Shown piece after piece: positions 1-4,512 of a DNA stretch of 6,798 bases. Position numbers and translations under genes: made by a program. This DNA is from Acetobacteraceae bacterium. GTDB taxonomy: Bacteria > Pseudomonadota > Alphaproteobacteria > Acetobacterales > Acetobacteraceae. Location of the stretch: assembly GCA_003164305.1 (NCBI GenBank), contig PLSZ01000075.1, positions 1-6,798 on the forward strand. Direction: 5' to 3'. The notes under the pieces were generated by a model. It was not told where the DNA came from. It worked only from the letters and a program-made list of their open reading frames with translations, and made no database searches. Within the stretch, counting starts at the first letter, position 1, and each line of letters begins with the position of its first letter.

Positions 1-282
1 CAGAACGACGCCGACCAGAAACGCGACCACGGCCCAGAAGATCGCCGCGATCAGGAATTTCTTGACGATCACCTCGTTATAGCCGTCCTCCGGCCATTGG
101 CCGACGGTGTCGAAATGGCGCTTCAGCAGGCCGAAATCGAACACCACCGCGAACGCGAGCAACGACAGTCCGAAGATGTAGATTTCGTTGTCCGTCGCTC
201 CGGCCGCCTGGATCAATCCAATCAGCCCAAGCACCGCGACCAAAAGTCCGACCGCCGCGTCAGCGGCCCGGATTCCGCGCAT
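1..282 (-). CDS. ccoN: cbb3-type cytochrome c oxidase subunit I (CcoN), N-terminal part; runs off the window
   Basis: Only the first 94 codons are present; the rest lies left of position 1. CcoN is the heme b/b3-CuB catalytic subunit of the cbb3 oxidase, which reduces O2 to water at the inner membrane at low oxygen. The translation has a hydrophobic helix at about residues 9-29, a second at about 34-50, a loop with RHFDTVGQWPEDG, and then YNEVIVKKFLIAAIFWAVVA (residues 68-87). This last stretch matches the style of the first canonical CcoN helix (a V-x-K/R-F/A motif followed by a W-containing helix). The two preceding helices are an extension beyond short CcoN proteins. The ATG at 282-280 has a strong AAGGAG six bases upstream, and an FNR-type palindrome lies about 65 bp upstream of the start. 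The histidine ligands are not in view, so the identification rests on the N-terminal stretch and context. Another multi-helix membrane protein cannot be excluded. Confidence 0.72.
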   Translation of the reverse strand, partial: MRGIRAADAAVGLLVAVLGLIGLIQAAGATDNEIYIFGLSLLAFAVVFDFGLLKRHFDTVGQWPEDGYNEVIVKKFLIAAIFWAVVAFLVGVVL

Positions 283-288
283 GTCCTT

Positions 289-294
289 CTCCTT
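289..294 (-). promoter_or_regulatory. Ribosome binding site of ccoN
   Basis: On the minus strand this reads AAGGAG, six bases before the ATG at 282-280. It fixes the start of the truncated gene. Confidence 0.8.
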
Positions 295-340
295 AACTGT
301 CTCAGTGTGCGTTAACTGAATGTCATGCGGCGCCGCGGCA

Positions 341-354
341 TTGACCCAGATCAA
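341..354. promoter_or_regulatory. FNR/Anr/FixK-type operator between ccoN and the TauE/SafE-like gene
   Basis: The sequence TTGACCCAGATCAA fits the TTGAY-N4-RTCAA consensus of the FNR/FixK family with no mismatch in either half-site. Its centre (347.5) is about 65 bp upstream of the ccoN ATG. If it acts as a class II activator site at -41.5, transcription of ccoN would begin near position 306, leaving a leader of about 24 nt that contains the Shine-Dalgarno sequence. A weak -10-like TTCAGT lies at 315-320 on the minus strand. The same site is about 42 bp from the GTG of the plus-strand gene, so it could act on both genes, but the geometry favours ccoN. Known family role: activation of cbb3 oxidase genes at low oxygen. 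Confidence 0.82.
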
Positions 355-389
355 CACGCGGCGCGGCCGGCGGAGGCATAGGCGGAACA

Positions 390-1088
390 GTGGACCAGGT
401 TCTTTGGCAATTCGCCGCGTGGTGCGTCTCGCCCGCCGCGATGGGCGGCGCGGCGGACGGCGGCATCGCGTTGGGCATGCTGGTGGCCGGCGCCGCCGCC
501 AGTCCGCTGCACTGCGCGCCGATGTGCGGGGGGTTCGTACTGGGCCAGGTCAGCGACCGCATGGCACGCCTGCCCTCCGCGCATCTCAGCGAGTGTCATC
601 GCCTGCGCACGGCCGCCCTGCCCGGCTATCATCTCGGCCGGTTGACCACATATTCCGCCCTGGGTTTCGCGGCGGGCGGCGGGGGCTTCGCCATTCAGTG
701 GCTCGGCGGCAGCGCCGGGATTTTCCTGCTGATCGGCGCCGTGCTGCTGGTGTTGCAGGCGGCGCGGCGGTTGCGGCCCGGCTTCGCGCTGCCACTGACC
801 CGAACCTTACGCGGCTACCCCCTGGGCGTGGCGTTGGGCTTCCTGCCGTGCGGCATCCTTTACGCGGCGCTGGCCGCCGCCGCCGCGACCGGGTCGCCGG
901 TTTACGGAGCACTGGCCATGCTTTGCTTCGGATTGGGCACGGTGCCGTCTCTGGTCGCGGTGGGCGTGCTCGGCGCGGCGGCCGGCCACCGCTTTCGTCG
1001 CGGCGTCGCGGTGCTGACGCCGGCCGTGCTGTTGTTCAACGCCGGGCTGTTGACTCTCCTCGGGGTCAGACTGCTGGTGGGGTCCTGA
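390..1088 (+). CDS. TauE/SafE family (DsbD_2-like) membrane protein next to ccoN
   Basis: A 232-residue polytopic inner-membrane protein. It shows the hallmarks of the family labelled sulfite exporter TauE/SafE or DsbD_2 transmembrane region: the first-repeat motif SPLHCAPMCGGFVLGQ (about residues 38-53, with C42 and C46), GYHLGRLTTYSALGFAAG (79-96), and the second-repeat motif GFLPCGILYAALAAAAATGS (150-169, with C154). Hydrophobic segments lie at about 24-50, 85-103, 109-124, 145-166, 171-196 and 208-230. Members of this family often sit in cbb3 oxidase or copper-handling clusters and are thought to move copper or reducing equivalents. Sulfite export is only a family label, and the substrate here is unknown. 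The GTG start at 390 is the longest plausible one; its GGAGG (372-376) is 13 bases away, further than ideal. An in-frame ATG at residue 18 lacks a ribosome binding site. The gene is divergent from ccoN and shares the FNR-type control region, which supports a role in oxidase assembly (inference). Confidence 0.82.
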   Translation: MDQVLWQFAAWCVSPAAMGGAADGGIALGMLVAGAAASPLHCAPMCGGFVLGQVSDRMARLPSAHLSECHRLRTAALPGYHLGRLTTYSALGFAAGGGGFAIQWLGGSAGIFLLIGAVLLVLQAARRLRPGFALPLTRTLRGYPLGVALGFLPCGILYAALAAAAATGSPVYGALAMLCFGLGTVPSLVAVGVLGAAAGHRFRRGVAVLTPAVLLFNAGLLTLLGVRLLVGS

Positions 1089-1097
1089 CCTTTTGGG

Positions 1098-1138
1098 CGC
1101 ATGGCCGCCATTCGCATTCGCTTGATGGCTCCCATGCG
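1098..1138. terminator. Nested hairpin between convergent genes, possible bidirectional 3' end structure
   Basis: CGCATGG at 1098-1104 pairs with CCATGCG at 1132-1138. Inside it, GCCAT at 1107-1111 pairs with ATGGC at 1125-1129, separated from the outer stem by a 2x2 internal loop; the terminal loop is 13 nt. It lies in the 57-bp gap between the stops of the TauE/SafE-like gene and the hemerythrin gene, which converge. Neither strand has a proper U tract after the stem, so it may be a 3' end stabiliser or a factor-dependent site instead of a classical intrinsic terminator. Confidence 0.4.
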
Positions 1139-1145
1139 TGCTCGG

Positions 1146-1556
1146 TTAATGAATTCCCTTCGCATTCAGATGCGCGCGGTATTTCTGATCGTTCACCTGG
1201 ATGTGGTTGAGCAGCCAGTTCTTGAGAAACCGCAGCACGTCGATCGACAAGGTCGCGGTCGCTCCAGCCATGTATTTTTGCTGCACGTCCAGCACCTGGC
1301 GGGTCAGCGTGTCATGTTCCTGCTTATGCGGTGCCGCGGCCGGATAACCGGTTTGCTCGAAGAATTTTTCTTCGCGGGCGAAATGCACCTGAGTGTATTT
1401 CACCAGCTCATCCAGAATACGGCCGAGTGAATCCTTGGCGTGTCCGGCCTGCATCGCCTCATAGAGGTCGTTGACCATGGCGACGAGTCGCTTGTGGTCC
1501 TCGTCCAGCACGCCAACCCCAACGCTGAGTTTCTCGGTCCATGTCATCAGTGGCAT
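1146..1556 (-). CDS. Bacteriohemerythrin (single-domain, O2-binding diiron protein)
   Basis: A 136-residue protein of normal length for a one-domain bacteriohemerythrin. All seven diiron ligands are visible with family spacing: H21 (in DEDHKRLV), H58 and E62 (HFAREE), H77 and H81 (HKQEH), and H118 and D123 (HIQVND). The N-terminal MTWTEKLSVGV is also typical. The family forms a four-helix bundle that binds O2 reversibly at a non-heme diiron site; proposed roles are oxygen sensing, buffering, or delivery to oxidases. There is no signal peptide, so it should be cytoplasmic. The ATG start is supported by AAAGGAG nine bases upstream. It lies 74 bp downstream of the chemoreceptor on the same strand and may be co-transcribed with it. 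The family assignment is secure; the link to the receptor is inferred. Confidence 0.95.
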   Translation of the reverse strand: MPLMTWTEKLSVGVGVLDEDHKRLVAMVNDLYEAMQAGHAKDSLGRILDELVKYTQVHFAREEKFFEQTGYPAAAPHKQEHDTLTRQVLDVQQKYMAGATATLSIDVLRFLKNWLLNHIQVNDQKYRAHLNAKGIH

Positions 1557-1565
1557 CGGGGCTCA

Positions 1566-1572
1566 CTCCTTT
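1566..1572 (-). promoter_or_regulatory. Ribosome binding site of the hemerythrin gene
   Basis: The minus strand reads AAAGGAG nine bases before the ATG at 1556-1554. This strong site allows the hemerythrin to be translated efficiently even if it is second in an operon. Confidence 0.75.
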
Positions 1573-1592
1573 CGGTGGAGATATGAAATCGC

Positions 1593-1611
1593 GGGCGCCG
1601 CGGCGGCACCC
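1593..1611 (-). other. GC-rich hairpin between the chemoreceptor and hemerythrin genes
   Basis: In the minus-strand transcript GGGUGCC and GGCGCCC can form a 7-bp stem, including one G-U pair, with a 5-nt loop. It sits just after the chemoreceptor stop codon and upstream of the hemerythrin ribosome binding site. Only three U residues follow (GCGATTTC), so it is a weak terminator at best. It could act as an attenuator or mRNA stabiliser that sets the ratio of the two products. Confidence 0.35.
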
Positions 1612-1630
1612 CGGGGCGTTTGGTCATGGA

Positions 1631-3724
1631 TCAGGCGGCGGTCCGCGCCGGCGCGCGCTCCAGCATGGCGCGCACAGCCGCCGCCGCGGCCGGATCCGGT
1701 TCGAACGCGAGCCCCAGCAAGCGGCCGCGCGCGTCGCGCACGGTGAACGGCAGGCCCATCGCGACCCCGTCCACGCCGAGCGTGCCGCGGGTCCCGACCG
1801 GCAGCGGGGTCGCGCTTTCAACTCTGGCGCCGCCTTCCGAGAGATCCATCACGCGCGCGGTCACCGGGGCCATGCCGGCCGTGCTCAGGCGACACGAGAT
1901 GTCCACGTCGAGCCGGGGTCCGTGGCGACGATCGACGTCCGCGGTGGAGGTACGGATAATCCGCACCACCGTGCCTCTGAGGTCGCTGACAAGTTCCGCC
2001 AGTCCGGCCGCGTCGATCTGAACATCGGCGGCATGCTCTCCGGTTATGCGCGCCTCGGTCGAGACCTCCGCGATACGGCCGGTGATTTCGTTGGCCGCGT
2101 CGGCGGTTTGCGTGACATTGCGGGCGATCGCCGCGGTCGCCGCACCTTGTTCCTCCACGGCCGAAGCGATCGTACCGGCGATGGCGTCCATCTCGGAAAT
2201 GGTCCGTTCGATCGCGCCAACCGCCGCCACCGACGCTCCGGTCGCGGCGCGTACCTCAGTCAGGTGACGACTGATTTCCTCGGTGGAGCGGGCGGTTTGG
2301 GTGGCCAGTTGCTTGACCTCGCTCGCAACGACGGCGAAGCCGCGGCCGGCATCCCCGGCGCGGGCCGCCTCGATCGTGGCGTTCAACGCCAGGAGATTGG
2401 TCTTCGCGGCGATGTCGCCGATGATTTCGGCCACGGCGCCGATCCGCTCGACTTTGCCGTTCAGGGCTTCGATGGTCGCGCGGGCTTCCTCGCCGGCGGC
2501 CACGGCCCGCCGGACCACCGCCGATGACTGGCTGACCTGACCGCTGATTTCCTGGATCGACGCGGCGAGTTGATCGGCCGCGCCGGCCACGGTCCGCGCG
2601 TTGACCACGGCCTGATCCGCCGCGTCAGCGGCGCTTCGCGCCGCGGCGCCGGTTCGCGTCGCCGAGGCGTCCATGCTGCCCGCGGTCGCCGCCATCGCGG
2701 TTGTGTGGGCACCAATTTCGCGCAGCGCGATGCTGGTCTCGTTCTCGATGGTTTCCGCCATGTCCCGCAAGGCGGCGGACGTATCCGCGACCGCCTTGTT
2801 GTGCCGTTCTTCCCGTTCGGCGGCGTGTTCCTTCTCGATCGCGTTATGCCGGAACACCTCAATGGCGCGGGCCATGTCGCCGATCTCATCGGACCGGTTC
2901 CGGGCTGGTACTTCGATGGACCGGTCACCTTCGGCCAGGCGGCGCATGATCAGCGTCATGCCAGTCAGCCGCCGGCTGATCACGCGATCGAAGATCTGAT
3001 GGATGACCAACAGCAGGATCAATGTCCCCGCCAGGGCGGCCCCGGCCATCCAGGTCAGCAGGCGGCGCAGCCCGGCGATACCGGCCGATGTCGAAAGGCT
3101 GCTGGAGAACACGGCGAGCACCTGCCCGTCGGTCAGCTTCATGCTCGCGCCATGGCAGTCGCGGCAAATCTTTTGATTCGTTCCGGCGGTGACACCGAGG
3201 ACGATGGGAAGGCTGTACCGATACGTATTGTCGACAAAGCGGCCGACCGGCTGTCCGGTGCGCAACGCCTCCTCATCGACCGTGTCGCGCGGTGGTTTCG
3301 TCACGACCGGTCTGGGCTGGCCCTGTTCCCCGAACGAAGGGATCTGGTTCGCCGCCACGTCCGCCATGAACGCGGTCATCTGCGGGCCCCAGGCGCTCCA
3401 GAGCTTACCGGGATAATCGACGTTGCGGTGTTCGAACCAGCGATTGAAGACAGTGATCGCCACGTCGTTCTTGTCGCCGAGCCGTTGTTCCATGGCGCTC
3501 GAGACCAGAGCGTTCAGCGAGAGCAGTTCGCTCTCCGACGCGGCGCGCAACGTTCCCTCGAGCTTGCCGGTTTCGAACCAGCCGACCAGGGCGATGACGC
3601 ACAGGACGATGGCCAGCAGACCCGCGCCGGTGATCACCATGAAGCGCCCCTGAAGGCCAAGGCCGTTCCGCCTGTTAAACAACGCGATTGACTCCGTTGG
3701 CGTGGCGTACCGTTCCGTGGCCAC
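1631..3724 (-). CDS. Methyl-accepting chemotaxis protein with periplasmic c-type heme motif and C-terminal PilZ domain
   Basis: Up to 697 residues. Order of parts: cytoplasmic N-terminus; TM1 about 29-50; periplasmic sensor about 51-220; TM2 about 222-245; HAMP about 246-298 (with DEIGD at 279-283); signalling domain about 310-590, whose hairpin tip has [20 protein letters not shown] at 441-460; and PilZ about 598-690. The sensor contains CRDCH at 187-191, a CxxCH covalent heme c motif late in the domain, as in DUF3365/Tll0287-like sensors and the heme-containing receptors of Geobacter and Desulfovibrio. The PilZ domain has both c-di-GMP motifs, RHGPR (600-604) and DLSEGG (627-632). It should therefore relay a periplasmic redox or gas signal to CheA/CheW with c-di-GMP as a second input; Azospirillum Tlp1 is a known PilZ-bearing receptor. 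The GTG at 3724 has no clear Shine-Dalgarno. A TTG at 3682 (residue 15) has GGAG nine bases upstream and may be the true start. No CheR-tethering pentapeptide is seen at the C-terminus. The ligand is unknown. Confidence 0.95.
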   Translation of the reverse strand: MATERYATPTESIALFNRRNGLGLQGRFMVITGAGLLAIVLCVIALVGWFETGKLEGTLRAASESELLSLNALVSSAMEQRLGDKNDVAITVFNRWFEHRNVDYPGKLWSAWGPQMTAFMADVAANQIPSFGEQGQPRPVVTKPPRDTVDEEALRTGQPVGRFVDNTYRYSLPIVLGVTAGTNQKICRDCHGASMKLTDGQVLAVFSSSLSTSAGIAGLRRLLTWMAGAALAGTLILLLVIHQIFDRVISRRLTGMTLIMRRLAEGDRSIEVPARNRSDEIGDMARAIEVFRHNAIEKEHAAEREERHNKAVADTSAALRDMAETIENETSIALREIGAHTTAMAATAGSMDASATRTGAAARSAADAADQAVVNARTVAGAADQLAASIQEISGQVSQSSAVVRRAVAAGEEARATIEALNGKVERIGAVAEIIGDIAAKTNLLALNATIEAARAGDAGRGFAVVASEVKQLATQTARSTEEISRHLTEVRAATGASVAAVGAIERTISEMDAIAGTIASAVEEQGAATAAIARNVTQTADAANEITGRIAEVSTEARITGEHAADVQIDAAGLAELVSDLRGTVVRIIRTSTADVDRRHGPRLDVDISCRLSTAGMAPVTARVMDLSEGGARVESATPLPVGTRGTLGVDGVAMGLPFTVRDARGRLLGLAFEPDPAAAAAVRAMLERAPARTAA
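3692..3695 (-). promoter_or_regulatory. Ribosome binding site favouring a TTG start for the chemoreceptor
   Basis: The minus strand reads GGAG nine bases before an in-frame TTG at 3682-3680. The upstream GTG at 3724-3722 has no comparable site. With the TTG start the protein begins [14 protein letters not shown] directly before TM1, a usual layout for chemoreceptors, and would be 683 residues long. Confidence 0.5.
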
Positions 3725-3744
3725 ACCGCGAGCATCGCCGCGAA

Positions 3745-3771
3745 ATGTTAATTTTGCCTTTCCGGGATCAA
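3745..3771 (-). promoter_or_regulatory. Possible sigma-70-type promoter of the chemoreceptor gene
   Basis: On the minus strand TTGATC (3766-3771) and TAACAT (3745-3750) each match four of six consensus positions. They are separated by 15 bp, which is short. The region is locally A/T-richer than its surroundings. Predicted transcription would start near 3738, which suits the TTG start at 3682 better than the GTG at 3724. Confidence 0.3.
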
Positions 3772-3913
3772 GGTTTTCGAGAGGAATGATCAGACAGGCT
3801 GTCGTTCAGAAGCGTGCCTGTTTTTTCACGGGCCACCGCCGGTTGAGCGACATTCCCCAGCAGATGAGCCTGGAACCAGAACGCGGGGTTACAGCCATCG
3901 GCTTTGATGGCGT

Positions 3914-3939
3914 TGTCACCACGCGCGTTCCTGGTGACA
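3914..3939. repeat. Perfect 8-bp inverted repeat with 10-bp spacer
   Basis: TGTCACCA (3914-3921) and TGGTGACA (3932-3939) are exact reverse complements around a CG-rich 10-base spacer. It lies about 190 bp upstream of the chemoreceptor start. It could be an operator for a dimeric regulator or a transcript hairpin; no known factor is assigned. Confidence 0.45.
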
Positions 3940-4142
3940 CGACTGTTGGATCCAGGCCAGGCTGTTTCCAGCCTCAACCCCCTTTCGGTGTCGCGCCGGA
4001 GCGACCACAAATCCCGCTGACGTGCAATTTTGAACAGATCGCGCGGTAACCCGGTTCACGAAGGGGGGAAACTTCCATCGCCCGCGCATCGTCAAAAACC
4101 GAACGGAAGGCGTCAACCTTCGGAATATACCCAGGCAGGCCT

Positions 4143-4156
4143 TGGCGCTGAAGCGC
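4143..4156. repeat. Short hairpin, GGCGC stem with tetraloop
   Basis: GGCGC and GCGCC flank TGAA, giving a compact 5-bp stem-loop followed by GGGCCCC on the plus strand. There is no U tract, so it does not support a terminator. Confidence 0.3.
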
Positions 4157-4193
4157 CGGGCCCCTTCGTACGACTTTGTTGTTATAGCGGAAA

Positions 4194-4212
4194 GGTCAGC
4201 ATGTGGCTGACC
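4194..4212. repeat. Perfect 7-bp inverted repeat (GGTCAGC-ATGTG-GCTGACC)
   Basis: The two arms are exact complements around a 5-base spacer, inside the A/T-richer patch of the intergenic region. An ATG falls in the spacer and AAAGG sits at the left edge (4191-4195), so on the plus strand the arms would cover the ribosome binding site of an 11-codon frame (4201-4236). It may equally be a binding site for a dimeric repressor. Confidence 0.45.
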
Positions 4213-4227
4213 AGAGCCATTTCGGAT

Positions 4228-4241
4228 ATCTCGTAAGAGAT
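4228..4241. repeat. Short inverted repeat ATCTC-GTAA-GAGAT
   Basis: A perfect 5-bp inverted repeat with a 4-base spacer, 15 bp to the right of the GGTCAGC palindrome. The two together make this patch look like a regulatory or structured-RNA site, but each is short enough to arise by chance. Confidence 0.3.
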
Positions 4242-4512
4242 TAATGTTTCTGAAGCGGCTTCCCGATGGACCGCCGGGTTGCGGCGGTGGGCCGCGACCG
4301 TCTCGGGAACCTTAATTTTCGGCGGCACGCGCCGCTCAAACCGAGCATGCCGCGGCCAGCAATCGACGCGCGGAGCCGGGCGATGCGGCCGGCGGCACGC
4401 ATTCCAGGTCAGGGGCGGCGTTGGCGACGGTCGTTTGTCTGCTCCGTGTTCGCCTGGCTGAAACGCGGCGTTGCTCGACAAGCCGACCGCGAACATCCAC
4501 CCGGTAAACCCC

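Larger units (their letters stand above)
3772..4512. other. Long intergenic region without a convincing gene, containing several inverted repeats
   Basis: No reading frame on either strand gives a recognisable protein, a good ribosome binding site with a sensible length, or coding-like codon use. The frames that stay open are short and rich in Arg and Pro. The stretch contains at least four perfect inverted repeats (3914-3939, 4143-4156, 4194-4212, 4228-4241), and part of it (about 4165-4255) is noticeably richer in A/T. It may hold decayed coding sequence, a small RNA, or control sites for the chemoreceptor. Nothing in it identifies a known RNA family. Confidence 0.5.

Noticed and set aside
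320..1210. Arg-rich plus-strand frame overlapping the TauE/SafE-like gene
   Set aside because: It is a frame-shifted shadow of the membrane protein gene at 390-1088, which has clear family motifs.
1541..2527. Plus-strand frame of 328 codons covering the 3' half of the chemoreceptor
   Set aside because: It is antisense to the signalling and PilZ domains and shows no protein-like pattern of its own.
2570..3691. Long plus-strand open frame (373 codons) opposite the chemoreceptor
   Set aside because: It is antisense to a gene with unmistakable TM, HAMP, MCP and PilZ domains. Its product is rich in Arg, His and Gly with no recognisable motif; high GC keeps such frames open.
3768..4116. Short minus-strand frames in the intergenic region (3768-4010 and 3916-4116)
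   Set aside because: They overlap each other in different frames, lack good ribosome binding sites, and their products show no recognisable motif or hydrophobic pattern.
4440..4512. Intrinsic terminator after the AI-2E family gene
   Set aside because: Only a 5-bp CGCGG/CCGCG pairing with an 18-nt loop and three U residues could be found on the minus strand, which is too weak to call.
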